NCBI GenBank assembly: GCA_947589005.1 | Contig: CANPZO010000007.1 | Span: 20,132 to 84,131 of the forward strand | From: an uncultured Clostridia bacterium | GTDB taxonomy: Bacteria > Bacillota > Clostridia > UMGS1883 | Direction: 5' to 3' | DNA: 64,000 bases | Shown here: one piece after another, positions 49,635-58,823 of the stretch | Layout of the letters: every line of letters begins with the position of its first letter | How positions within the stretch are numbered: the stretch's first letter is position 1 | Program-made: the position numbers and the translations under genes | Notes under the pieces: model-generated | The model's input: only the letters and a program-made list of their open reading frames with translations | The model's database searches: none | Told to the model about the DNA's origin: nothing

Positions 49635-51794
49635 ATGCGCGTAAAGTTAAAAGCTTTGCTTGCCGTGACGTCGGCTGTCGCTCTGTCTTTTACGGCCCTC
49701 GCCGGGTGTAACGGCGGGAATAAGGCCAAAACGGGAGAGCTGACGACCATAGTTATAGGTACTCACGCTCAGCAGGAGGACGACCCCAACTGGGTGGACG
49801 AGATAACCGGCGAGCCCGCCATGAACCCCGACTATATCCGCGCCGCGGAAAAAGCTCTGGGTATCGTGGAGGATAAGCTTGGCGTGAAGGTTACCTGGTC
49901 ACAGTATTCCAGCGACCTTCAGCAGCTCCTTCTGCAGACTGTACTTGCCGGCGACCCATACTGCGACCTGGCGGTAATGTGGAACGGCGTACAGGGCAAC
50001 ATCATGGGTCAGAACATCCTGCAGAATATGAAGCCCTATATGGAGGACGTATTCTGGGGCGAGGACGACGCCGATAAAGCCTGGATACCCATAGGCGAGA
50101 CCTTCGGCGGATATTATCTTCTGAACAGAGATTTGCTGTTCGTTAATACCTGGCCCATATGCTACAATGTAGACTACATAGAGGCGGTTCCCGACTTCAA
50201 GACCGACCCGGACGGCACAACCGCTTTCCCCTCCGAGCTCTATGAGAGGGGCGAGTGGACCTGGAGCACGTTCGAGTGGTACCTTGAAAGGATAGAGGCT
50301 TACTACAGAGGTAAGAAGAGCCCCGTGAACGCCTCCAAGACGATAGTGCCTTTCAATACAAACTACAGCTATCTGGTGCTCATGGCTATCGCCTCCAACG
50401 GCGCGGCCGTGTTCAACGGCAAGCTTCAGGACGCCAACAGCGGAACCTCCAACCTTGCCTTTGACAGCCCCGAGGCGGTAGAGGCCATCGAGTTCGTCGA
50501 TAGGCTTGTAAACTCCGCAAATCATTTGATTTCCTGCTCGAGCGTAAGCAACACCAGCATAGACTCCGGCTGGCTTACCGGTACAGACGCATTCTGCAAC
50601 GGCGAGACGGTGTTTACCTGCGTGGCCCGCTGGCAGATGGATAACGCCGGCCAGTCCCTTGCCTCAAGAGGACAGAGCATGGCCATCATCCCCTTCCCGC
50701 GGCCGGACGACCTCCCCGCCGACTCAAAGCAGTACCACATTCTCAGCGCCGCCGCCGACAGCGTCGGCCTGATGAAGGGCATCGACCCCGAGCGCAGCAA
50801 GCTGGCGCTTGAAGCCTACGCTACATATAAGAGCGAGTACTATAAGGCTTACGCGAATGTGGACAGCATCGAGGAGTACCGGCAGAAGCAGGCCGGCGCC
50901 GAGGCCATGGCCTTCGGCGTGGATATACTCCATCCCGAAATAGGCGACGCCAACCTGCGGATATTCCAGGAAATGGGCAACACCCCCGTTAACGACTATT
51001 CCGAGGCCGTCGGCGTGTTCTGGACCTGGACCGACATAGCCGGCAGGGCGATATATAACTACGACGGCTCACCCAAATACGCGACGGCCGTTAGACAGAA
51101 CAAGACCGATGTCTATACCAAGCTTGACACCATGTCCAAATCCCTCAACGACAAGAAGGTTGTTGACGAGATAGCTCCCACGGTCAGCGCCAAGGACAGC
51201 GCGTCCTTCGTGTTCGAGCTGGGCACCGACCCCGACTCCATCGACTGGCAGAGCCGTTTGAACGCCAGCGACAACTTTGACGGCCAGTATGAGATACGCC
51301 GCGAAAAGGGCAAGTACCAGCTCCGCAAGTTTGTCGAGGAAGGCGCGCTTGACGAGGACGGCAAGCCCATCCCCCAGGACAAGTGGAAGGACGGCAAGCT
51401 CAAAATCGAGTTGACGGGCGCCGATTTCAACACCGCCGGTCATTACGATGACGGCGTTACGGTGACCATTACCGACAACTCCGATAACAAGAACACCGAG
51501 ACCTATAAGTTCGACGTGTTCGTGTATGACGACAAGAGTACCGAACCCCCGGTGCTCAAGCTTAAGGAAAGTCTTCCCACGGTAGGGGTCGGCACCGACA
51601 CTTCCGGCATCAACTGGGGCAACGACTTTGTTGAAACCGCCACCGACGTGAACGGTATAGACCTTAAGTCCAGAGTTTCCGCCAATGTGCGCAAGCTCGA
51701 TGTCACCGTACCGGGCAAGTACGACGTGGAGATTTACGTCAAGGACTTCGCGGGCAACGAAACAACTGTGGCGACGCAGATCGAAGTAAAATAA
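49635..51794 (+). CDS. Solute-binding lipoprotein with C-terminal Ig-like domains
   Basis: A 719-residue protein. ATG 49635 (MRVKLKALLAVTSAVALSFTALAGC) gives a type II signal peptide with lipobox cysteine at residue 25; ATG 49623 is an alternative. Residues 35-500 look like a family 1 (carbohydrate) solute-binding protein: TTIVIGTHAQQEDDPNWV, LLQTVLAGDPYCDLAVMWNG, YERGEWTWSTFEWYLERIEAYY and MAIIPFPRPDDLPADSKQYHI. The last 190 residues hold two Ig-like beta-sandwich modules (IAPTVSAKDSASFVFELGT ... and EPPVLKLKESLPTVGVG ... VPGKYDVEIYVKDFAGNETT), the latter resembling DUF5011-type surface domains. Such modules are rare on binding proteins and suggest contact with wall polymer or a surface partner. 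First gene of the cluster, 22 bases before the next. Confidence 0.82.
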   Translation: MRVKLKALLAVTSAVALSFTALAGCNGGNKAKTGELTTIVIGTHAQQEDDPNWVDEITGEPAMNPDYIRAAEKALGIVEDKLGVKVTWSQYSSDLQQLLLQTVLAGDPYCDLAVMWNGVQGNIMGQNILQNMKPYMEDVFWGEDDADKAWIPIGETFGGYYLLNRDLLFVNTWPICYNVDYIEAVPDFKTDPDGTTAFPSELYERGEWTWSTFEWYLERIEAYYRGKKSPVNASKTIVPFNTNYSYLVLMAIASNGAAVFNGKLQDANSGTSNLAFDSPEAVEAIEFVDRLVNSANHLISCSSVSNTSIDSGWLTGTDAFCNGETVFTCVARWQMDNAGQSLASRGQSMAIIPFPRPDDLPADSKQYHILSAAADSVGLMKGIDPERSKLALEAYATYKSEYYKAYANVDSIEEYRQKQAGAEAMAFGVDILHPEIGDANLRIFQEMGNTPVNDYSEAVGVFWTWTDIAGRAIYNYDGSPKYATAVRQNKTDVYTKLDTMSKSLNDKKVVDEIAPTVSAKDSASFVFELGTDPDSIDWQSRLNASDNFDGQYEIRREKGKYQLRKFVEEGALDEDGKPIPQDKWKDGKLKIELTGADFNTAGHYDDGVTVTITDNSDNKNTETYKFDVFVYDDKSTEPPVLKLKESLPTVGVGTDTSGINWGNDFVETATDVNGIDLKSRVSANVRKLDVTVPGKYDVEIYVKDFAGNETTVATQIEVK

Positions 51795-51816
51795 TTTGAA
51801 CGGAGGGAATTAAAAC

Positions 51817-54800
51817 ATGGAGGCAAAAACCAAAAAACGCCTGATAATATTGGGCGTGATCCTCGCGGTTATCGCGTTGATCGTCCTGCTTGCGTTTGTT
51901 CTTCCCGGCTCAAAAGACACGGTGGCCAATTTTGGCGTATCCGAACGGTTCAGGGATGAATCGTACCAGTCATATCTCGATGAAAACAATTTCAAAGAGA
52001 AGATACTGGACGAGGAGGTAAAGCTCGACCTGACCGCATTTGAGACCGAGGATGGGGCGCAGCCGCAGGTTGAAGGCAGCGCGGTGATCATCAATGAGCT
52101 CGGCAATGTGACCTGGACCTTTGATGTCGCAAAGGAAGGGTTCTACAACCTTAAATTCAATTACATCTCTGTCGAGGGTACTACCGCCACTCCCCAGAGA
52201 AGTATGCTCATTGACGGCGAGACGCTGTTCGAGGGAATGAAGCAGATATCATTCCCCCGTATGTGGCTCAACGACCCCGGCGTTATAGATAACAACAACG
52301 GCAACGAAATTCGTCCTCAGGCTACCGAGATATTCAAGGACGAGAACGGCAAGGACATAGAGCAGGAGTTCTTCTATTCCGACGAGAACTACCGCTCTCT
52401 CGAGCCCTACGCCTTCTACCTCAGCGCGGGCAGCCACACGCTGACCCTCGTTGCGTCCAAGGAGTCTGTGAAGCTGACGGCCATCACCTTCTGCAAGGCT
52501 GAGGAGCCGCCCACGTATGCCGAGTATATCAAGGGCGCTAACGACGGCAATACATATTCCGGCAAAAACCTTATCGGTCAGGCCGAGCGCAGCACCCCCG
52601 AGAACGACAACATTGTTACCAAGATAGTCAAGTCTTCGTCTTCTATCGGTATGAGCTCCGACTACTCCAGCTCCTACACCTATCCCTACCACCATTGGAA
52701 CGTCCTTCTGAACACCCTTGGCGGTACCAGCTGGCAGACTCCCGGCGACCGTGTGGAGTGGACGGTAACCGTTCCCGAGGCGGGCTATTACCAGCTTTCC
52801 TTCCGGGCGCGTCAGTCTACCAACCGCGGCGTTAAGAGCTTCCGCCGTCTGATGATAAACGGCGAGGTTCCCTTTGAGGAGGCCAAGAAGATCGGCTTCG
52901 ACTTCTCCGGTTCTTTCCAGAACTACGTTATATCCAACAATGACGGCGAGCCCGCCCTCTTCTACCTCAACGAGGGCGACAACACCATCGCTCTCGATGT
53001 GTGCCTGGGCGACTTCGCGAACGCTTATACCAAGATAAACAAGACGGTTCAGGACCTTAACAAGTTCTATCTTCAGATAGTTAAGATAACCGGTACCGTT
53101 CCCGACACCCACATCGACTACGAAATCGAGGACAAGGTGCCCGGCTTCCGCAACACCATGCGCCAGCAGTCCAAGAACCTTAACGAAATAGTTGACGACA
53201 TCGTAAAGATAACCGGCGAAAAGGGCTCAAGCACCACCAGCCTTGAAAAGGTGGCTCAGCAGACCGAGCGCTTTGCCGAAAACCCCGAGCGCGTTGTTAA
53301 GGAAATCGGCGATTTCCAGAGCAATATCTCCGCTCTTTCCACCTGGATGCTGACCATAGCCGAGATGCCTCTTGAGGTTGACAGCCTTACCCTCAGCGCT
53401 CCCGGCGCAAAGCTTAAGGCAGCCGAGCCCAACGGCATCAAGGCCGCCTATCATGAGGCCATCCGTTTCGGCGCCACCTTCTTTGTTGACGAAACCCAGA
53501 TGGACGCCGAAAGCAATAACAAGGACGCCCTCAAGGTTTGGACCCAGACCGGCCGTGACCAGTCCAATATAATCAAGAACCTTATCAACAGCGACAAGAC
53601 CCTTTCCGACAAGGGCATAGCGGTCAACCTTCAGCTCATTCCCGCGTCTGTTATCCTTCCCGCGACTTTGGCGGGCAACGGCCCTGACGTGGCGCTGAAT
53701 ATGGGCCAGGCCGACATAATGAACTTCGCTTACCGCGGAGCCGTTTACGACCTGACGAACTTTGACGACTTTGAGGAAGTTAAAAAGGATAGAGGTTTCT
53801 ACGACAGCGCCCTTCAGACGGTAACCTACCGCGGCGGCGTTTACGGCCTGCCCGAGACCGAAAACTTCAGTATGCTCTTCTACCGCGAGGATATATTGAA
53901 CGAGCTCGGTCTTGAAGTGCCCAAGACCTGGGACGATGTGGGCGAGATGATATCCGAACTCCACATCAACAACTATGATTTCTATATGCCCTCCAGCCTT
54001 ATGATAAACACCATGGTTTATCAGAACGGCGGCGACCTCTACCACGGTGAGGCAGGAGAGACATATATTGACAGAGACGGCAACGAGGTTAAGGACGAAA
54101 GCGGCAGCGTGGCCGAGGGCGTGGATACCGACTACGGTATCGAGTCCGGCCTGAGAGACGAGGAGGCCATGATCGCCTTCAAGCGCCTGTGCGAATTCTT
54201 CACCTCCTATGACCTGCCCGTATCCGCCGACTTCTCCAACCGTTTCCGTACCGGTGAGATACCCATCGGCGTGGCCGATTACACCACGTTCAACACTCTG
54301 GAGATTTTCGCTCCCGAGATAAAGGGTCTGTGGAACTTCGCTCCTCTGCCCGGATTTGTGGATGAGGACGGCAATATCAACAATACCGCCGTTGCCTCCT
54401 CCGTACACTCCATGATTCTTGACAGCAGCGAGAGAAAGGACGACGGTTGGGAGTTCATGAAGTGGTGGCTCGACACCGACACCCAGGTTAGCTTTGCCAC
54501 CCAGATCGAGGCTGTCATGGGCAGCGGCGCCCGTTACGCCACCGCCAACCCCAATGTCCTTAAGCAGCTGCCCTGGTCCAAGGCCCAGTCCGATACACTG
54601 CTTGAGCAGTTTGAAAAGACGGTCGGTATTCCCGACGTTCCCGGTTATTATATGACGAGCCGTATGGTAGACATGGCCTATAAGAATGTTGTTACCGACG
54701 GTCAAAATCCCCGTGAGGCCCTTTATCTTAACGTAAAGGACATCAACGACGAGCTTTTGAAGAAGAGAAAAGAATTTGACCTTTCCTATATTGAGGATGG

Positions 54801-54834
54801 GGTATATCACGCAGAAGGGAGTGAAGCTAAGTGA
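51817..54834 (+). CDS. Membrane-anchored solute-binding protein with two N-terminal carbohydrate-binding-like modules
   Basis: A 1005-residue protein with GGAGGG 9 bases upstream of ATG 51817. One helix at residues 8-30 (LIILGVILAVIALIVLLAFV) anchors it; no lipobox is seen. Residues 60-230 and 265-430 are two beta-sandwich modules with shared wording (VTWTFDVAKEGFYNLKFNY and VEWTVTVPEAGYYQLSFRAR, each followed by an LMINGE/MLIDGE-F-E segment), as in carbohydrate-binding modules. A helical linker with ETERF/ISALSTW segments follows. Residues 590-985 form a complete sugar-type solute-binding domain (TLAGNGPDVALNMGQADIMNFAYRGAVYDLT, GLPETENFSMLFYREDIL, WEFMKWWLDTDTQVSFA). At over twice the usual length, it could hold a polymer while handing fragments to a permease. 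The stop overlaps the next start. Confidence 0.85.
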   Translation: MEAKTKKRLIILGVILAVIALIVLLAFVLPGSKDTVANFGVSERFRDESYQSYLDENNFKEKILDEEVKLDLTAFETEDGAQPQVEGSAVIINELGNVTWTFDVAKEGFYNLKFNYISVEGTTATPQRSMLIDGETLFEGMKQISFPRMWLNDPGVIDNNNGNEIRPQATEIFKDENGKDIEQEFFYSDENYRSLEPYAFYLSAGSHTLTLVASKESVKLTAITFCKAEEPPTYAEYIKGANDGNTYSGKNLIGQAERSTPENDNIVTKIVKSSSSIGMSSDYSSSYTYPYHHWNVLLNTLGGTSWQTPGDRVEWTVTVPEAGYYQLSFRARQSTNRGVKSFRRLMINGEVPFEEAKKIGFDFSGSFQNYVISNNDGEPALFYLNEGDNTIALDVCLGDFANAYTKINKTVQDLNKFYLQIVKITGTVPDTHIDYEIEDKVPGFRNTMRQQSKNLNEIVDDIVKITGEKGSSTTSLEKVAQQTERFAENPERVVKEIGDFQSNISALSTWMLTIAEMPLEVDSLTLSAPGAKLKAAEPNGIKAAYHEAIRFGATFFVDETQMDAESNNKDALKVWTQTGRDQSNIIKNLINSDKTLSDKGIAVNLQLIPASVILPATLAGNGPDVALNMGQADIMNFAYRGAVYDLTNFDDFEEVKKDRGFYDSALQTVTYRGGVYGLPETENFSMLFYREDILNELGLEVPKTWDDVGEMISELHINNYDFYMPSSLMINTMVYQNGGDLYHGEAGETYIDRDGNEVKDESGSVAEGVDTDYGIESGLRDEEAMIAFKRLCEFFTSYDLPVSADFSNRFRTGEIPIGVADYTTFNTLEIFAPEIKGLWNFAPLPGFVDEDGNINNTAVASSVHSMILDSSERKDDGWEFMKWWLDTDTQVSFATQIEAVMGSGARYATANPNVLKQLPWSKAQSDTLLEQFEKTVGIPDVPGYYMTSRMVDMAYKNVVTDGQNPREALYLNVKDINDELLKKRKEFDLSYIEDGVYHAEGSEAK

Positions 54835-55772
54835 GTAAGGACAAGACGGCTGCAAAGCCCCAAAAGAAAAAGCTCGAGGCGATGAAGTGGTCAAACGCCT
54901 GGAGGCTTCATAAGGAAAAATACCTCATGATTCTTCCCTTCGCGCTGATATTCATCTGCTTCACGGCTATCCCCGTAGCGGTTTCCATGGTTATGAGCTT
55001 TACTAACTTCAATATGCTTCAGACCCCTGATTTTGTAGGGCTCAATAACTATATCAACCTTATCGTGTTCGACGATATATTCCTGATAGCGATGAAGAAC
55101 ACCATGCTCTTCGCTCTGGTTACGGGACCGATAAGCTACTTGATGTGCTTCGTTTTCGCCTGGCTCATCAACGAGCTGCCCCCCAAGCCCCGCGCTCTGT
55201 TGACCCTGGTGTTCTACGCGCCGTCTATCTCGGGTAACGCTTTCGTTATCTGGAAGCTGCTCTTCAGCTCCGATATGTACGGCTACATCAACGCCTGGCT
55301 CCTGAACTGGGGCATAATCGACAGCCCGATACTATGGTTCGAGACGGCGGAGTACATCATGCCGATACTTATCATAGTACAGCTGTGGCTGAGCTTGGGC
55401 GTATCGTTCCTGTCGTTCATCGCCGGTCTCCAGTCGGTTGACAAGACCATGTATGAGGCGGGCGCCATCGACGGCATCAAAAACCGCTGGCAGGAGCTGT
55501 GGTATATAACCCTTCCCGCCATGAAGCCTCAGTTGATGTTCGGCGCGGTAATGCAGATAACCTCATCGCTTTCCGTATCCGGTATATCCACCGAGCTTGC
55601 GGGCTTCCCGTCAGTCGATTACGCGGGCCACACGATACTGACCCACTTGAACGACTACGGCAGCACCCGTTATGAGATGGGCTACGCTTCCGCTATCGCT
55701 ACGGTGCTGTTCTTCATAATGATTTTCGCTAACATCGTAGTTCAGAAGATTCTGAGAAGGGTGGGTGAGTAA
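54831..55772 (+). CDS. Sugar ABC transporter permease 1 (MalF-like)
   Basis: A 313-residue permease with a GTG start overlapping the previous TGA. A basic N-terminus, then six helices. The EAA loop that contacts the ATPase reads YEAGAIDGIKNRWQELWYI, followed by TLPAMKPQL (about residues 210-240). VSMVMSFTNFNMLQTPDFVGLNNY after helix 1 is the usual MalF-type opening. It pairs with the next gene three bases on. No ATPase gene is present, so a shared MsmX-type ATPase encoded elsewhere is expected. Confidence 0.92.
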   Translation: MSKDKTAAKPQKKKLEAMKWSNAWRLHKEKYLMILPFALIFICFTAIPVAVSMVMSFTNFNMLQTPDFVGLNNYINLIVFDDIFLIAMKNTMLFALVTGPISYLMCFVFAWLINELPPKPRALLTLVFYAPSISGNAFVIWKLLFSSDMYGYINAWLLNWGIIDSPILWFETAEYIMPILIIVQLWLSLGVSFLSFIAGLQSVDKTMYEAGAIDGIKNRWQELWYITLPAMKPQLMFGAVMQITSSLSVSGISTELAGFPSVDYAGHTILTHLNDYGSTRYEMGYASAIATVLFFIMIFANIVVQKILRRVGE

Positions 55773-55775
55773 TCA

Positions 55776-56666
55776 ATGATCAATCCGATTAAGAAAATAA
55801 AGCAGTATCTGGAGCATCGCAGGATTACCCGCCGCAACCGTTCTCTCGGCGTGGACATCGCGCTTACCGTGTTCCTCGGCGCTTTCGGCCTGTTCTCGGT
55901 TCTGCCCCTGTGGCTGATCATCATCAACGCCTTTAAGCCTCTGAACGAGGTATTCCTGTTCCCGCCCAGGTTCTATGTTTCCAACCCGACTCTCGACAAC
56001 TTCCGCGACCTGTTCCAGATCGTGGGTAACAGCTGGGTTCCGTTCAGCCGTTACATATTCAACACCTTCTTCATCACCTTCCTTGGCACCGCCGGCACGG
56101 TTATATTCGGTTCGATGGCCGCTTATCCGCTGGCCAAGTACCGTTTCCCCGGCAGCGGCACCATGAGCAGCATCATCACCTACTCCCTGATGTTCAACGG
56201 TACCGTAACCGCGATACCCAACTACATCATCATGAGCAAGATAGGTCTTGTTGATACTTATTGGGCGGTCGTTATTCCGGCCATCGGCTCGACGCTGTGC
56301 CTTTACCTGATGAAGAACAACATGGTTCACATCCCCACATCCCTGCTCGAGTCCGCCAAGATAGACGGCGCCAGCGAGTTCGGTATATATTGGAAGGTTG
56401 TAATGCCTCTGTCCAAGCCCGCGTGGATAACGGCTATCATCCTTTCCTTCCAGTCCCTGTGGGGCGCCACCGGCGGCAACTTCATCTACACCGAGAAGCT
56501 TAAGCCCATCACTTACGCCCTCAGTCAGATAGTCAGCGCCGGTATTGTGAGAACCGGTGTATCGTCAGCTGTAAACTTGATCATGCTGGTTGTGCCCATC
56601 GCCGTATTCGTGTTCTCTCAGAGCAATGTTATCGAAACGATGGCCAGCTCCGGTATGAAGGATTAA
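55776..56666 (+). CDS. Carbohydrate ABC transporter permease 2 (MalG-like)
   Basis: A 296-residue permease with six helices. It has the MalG-type N-terminus (FSVLPLWLIIINAFKPLNEVF), an EAA loop (LLESAKIDGASEFGIYWKV then VMPLSKPAW, near 195-220) and a C-terminus ending NVIETMASSGMKD, close to the usual GAVKG ending of the family. Forms a pair with permease 1, from which it is separated by 3 bases. Confidence 0.92.
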   Translation: MINPIKKIKQYLEHRRITRRNRSLGVDIALTVFLGAFGLFSVLPLWLIIINAFKPLNEVFLFPPRFYVSNPTLDNFRDLFQIVGNSWVPFSRYIFNTFFITFLGTAGTVIFGSMAAYPLAKYRFPGSGTMSSIITYSLMFNGTVTAIPNYIIMSKIGLVDTYWAVVIPAIGSTLCLYLMKNNMVHIPTSLLESAKIDGASEFGIYWKVVMPLSKPAWITAIILSFQSLWGATGGNFIYTEKLKPITYALSQIVSAGIVRTGVSSAVNLIMLVVPIAVFVFSQSNVIETMASSGMKD

Positions 56667-56680
56667 GGGGGTGCACAGTG

Positions 56681-58177
56681 ATGACAAAAAGAATAATAAG
56701 CTTGACTGTGCTCGTGCTCTTATGCTTCACGTTTGTGACCGCTTATGCCGAGCATACCAGTGACAGCAGTTATATCTACGACTATTGGGGAAGCGCCAAC
56801 GAAAGCCTTAATGCCTTTGAGCTCTCTACCGTCATAAACAGCGACAATATTGAGGGCGTCAGCATCAAGAGCGTTGACGACGTGTACTACCACAACGGAC
56901 AGATATTCATCGCCGACTCTCTTTCCAACGCGGTTTTCGTACTCGACGAGGACTACAACCTCGTTAAGCAGATAAAGATAATCCGCGACACCGAGGGAGA
57001 GATAGTGGTTGACGAGGATACCAATAAGCAGGCCATCCTCAGCGCACCCGAAGGCGTTTACGCCAACGACCGTTATCTCTACATTGCCGACACCGGCAAC
57101 AACCGCATCTTTGTCCTTGACATCAACGCGGTCGATGAGAACGGCGAACACACTTATCCCATGAATTTGGTTATCAACAAGCCCGAAAACATGGTGGGCT
57201 CTACCGAGTTTACGCCCTCTAAGATAACCGTTGACAACGCCGACAGAATTTTCGTTGTCGTTAAGAACAGCACCGAGGGTATCATCGAGCTCAACACCGA
57301 CGGCAGCTTCTCCCGCTTTTACGGAGTAAACTCTCCCACGGTAAGCCTCATCGACTTCTTCTGGCGGTCCATCGCCTCCAAGGAGCAGAGAGAGCAGATG
57401 AGCAAGATATACGCTCCCGCGTTCGCAAACGTACAGACCGACTCCGACGGCTTTGTATATGCGGTGACCACGGATACCGCGTCCGAGGAGATGGCCTTCC
57501 GCTTCAACGCCAAGGGCGAGAACGTTCTCCGCAAGTTCGGTTACAGTGAGATTTTGGGCGACCTGCCCTCCGGCACCGCCGCCGAGGGCGATGCCACCAA
57601 GAGTACCTTCACGGATGTGGCGGTTACCGATTACGGCGTATACGCCCTCCTGGATACCTCCATGAACAGAGTGTTCCTCTACAACTTTGACGGCAACCTG
57701 CTCACCGTTTTCGGCGGCAAGGGCGACACCAAGGGCAAGATAAACACTCCCTCCTCGATTTGCTGGATGGGCAACAAGCTCATCGTAGGCGACAGCAAGC
57801 TGGCTTGCGCTTTCGTATTTACTCCCACCGACTTCGGCAGTCTGGTGCTCGACGCCGAGGAGAAATACTTCAACGGCGACTTCGACGGCGCCGCCGACCT
57901 CAACCAAAAGATAGTAAATATGAACGCCAACTATGACCACGCTTATGTGTCCATCGGCAAGAACCTGCTTATGCAGGACAACTACGCCGACGCAATGTAC
58001 AACTTCCGTCTCGGCAACGACAAGACCTATTATTCCACGGCCTTTGCCGGATACCGGAACCTGCTCATTCAGAAATATTTCTGGATTTTCGCCATCGTCT
58101 TTATTGCCTTTGTGGTATGGGTGCTCTGGACAGAGGTATCCTACAGCAAAAAGCAGAAGAAGTTAGAAGAATTATAA
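56681..58177 (+). CDS. Membrane-anchored NHL-repeat beta-propeller protein
   Basis: A 498-residue protein. ATG 56681 is used; GTG 56678 is directly before it; AAGGGGG lies upstream. Signal peptide at residues 1-24 (SLTVLVLLCFTFVTAYA). Residues 55-390 hold NHL-like repeats, seen as VDDVYYHNGQIFIADSLSNAV, PEGVYANDRYLYIADTGNN, SKITVDNADRIFVVV and TDSDGFVYAVTTD. Residues 400-460 read like a TPR pair (AEEKYFNGDFDGAADLNQKI, HAYVSIGKNLLMQDNYADAM), followed by one membrane helix (YFWIFAIVFIAFVVWVLWT) and a Lys-rich cytoplasmic end. The propeller is therefore outside the cell. It may bind a sugar chain or a partner. Function not established; it sits between permease 2 and the Yip1 gene. Confidence 0.75.
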   Translation: MTKRIISLTVLVLLCFTFVTAYAEHTSDSSYIYDYWGSANESLNAFELSTVINSDNIEGVSIKSVDDVYYHNGQIFIADSLSNAVFVLDEDYNLVKQIKIIRDTEGEIVVDEDTNKQAILSAPEGVYANDRYLYIADTGNNRIFVLDINAVDENGEHTYPMNLVINKPENMVGSTEFTPSKITVDNADRIFVVVKNSTEGIIELNTDGSFSRFYGVNSPTVSLIDFFWRSIASKEQREQMSKIYAPAFANVQTDSDGFVYAVTTDTASEEMAFRFNAKGENVLRKFGYSEILGDLPSGTAAEGDATKSTFTDVAVTDYGVYALLDTSMNRVFLYNFDGNLLTVFGGKGDTKGKINTPSSICWMGNKLIVGDSKLACAFVFTPTDFGSLVLDAEEKYFNGDFDGAADLNQKIVNMNANYDHAYVSIGKNLLMQDNYADAMYNFRLGNDKTYYSTAFAGYRNLLIQKYFWIFAIVFIAFVVWVLWTEVSYSKKQKKLEEL

Positions 58178-58190
58178 TGAGGTGAAAATG

Positions 58191-58817
58191 ATGAAAAAGT
58201 TATTAGAAGATTTCAAATATCTGACGTACGTCATTTTCCATCCATTTGATGGCTTCTATGAGGTGCGGTTCAGAGGAAAAGGCAATATTACGCTTGGCGC
58301 CATAATACTTGTGCTTTTTGGCTTGCTTAACATCATAAGCTATCAGTACACGGGCTTTATCATGAACGATAACCCGCAGTTCGCGATGAACAGCATTACG
58401 ACCTTCATCTTCGGTATTTTCCCGTACATACTGTTCTGCATAAGCAACTGGAGCGTTACGGCGATATTCGAGGGCAGCGGTAAGTTCGGCGACATATTCA
58501 CCGTCGTTACGTATGCCCTGTTCCCCAAGCTGATTCTTGACGTGATAGTCGTTATACTCAGTAACGTGGTTACGGCCGAGGAGGCCACCATACTTACCGC
58601 CATAAGCGCGTTCGGCACCATATACTTCGCTTTCCTGGTATTTGCCGGACTGTGTGTGGCCCATGAGTATACGGCCGGCACAAACGTCGCCATGATAATC
58701 GCGACCTTTGTCGCCATGATAATTATAATATTCCTGGCCGTCCTGTACATAACCCTTATCCAGAAGGTAGTATCCTTCGGTTATGCGTTCTCGGCCGAGT
58801 TTATGAAGAGGTGGTGA
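58191..58817 (+). CDS. Yip1-family integral membrane protein
   Basis: A 208-residue membrane protein. ATG 58191 lies 8 bases from GAGG (58179-58182); ATG 58188 and GTG 58182 are other possible starts. The N-terminus LLEDFKYLTYVIFHPFDGFYEVRF is the motif that opens bacterial Yip1-domain proteins, and about five helices follow (ITLGAIILVLFGLLNIISY, FIFGIFPYILFCISNWSVTA, IFTVVTYALFPKLILDVIVV). The role of Yip1 proteins in bacteria is not known; eukaryotic relatives act in membrane trafficking. Here it is tightly packed between the NHL and DUF5696 genes (13 and 6 bases), so they probably form one membrane assembly. Confidence 0.8.
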   Translation: MKKLLEDFKYLTYVIFHPFDGFYEVRFRGKGNITLGAIILVLFGLLNIISYQYTGFIMNDNPQFAMNSITTFIFGIFPYILFCISNWSVTAIFEGSGKFGDIFTVVTYALFPKLILDVIVVILSNVVTAEEATILTAISAFGTIYFAFLVFAGLCVAHEYTAGTNVAMIIATFVAMIIIIFLAVLYITLIQKVVSFGYAFSAEFMKRW

Positions 58818-58823
58818 TAGATT

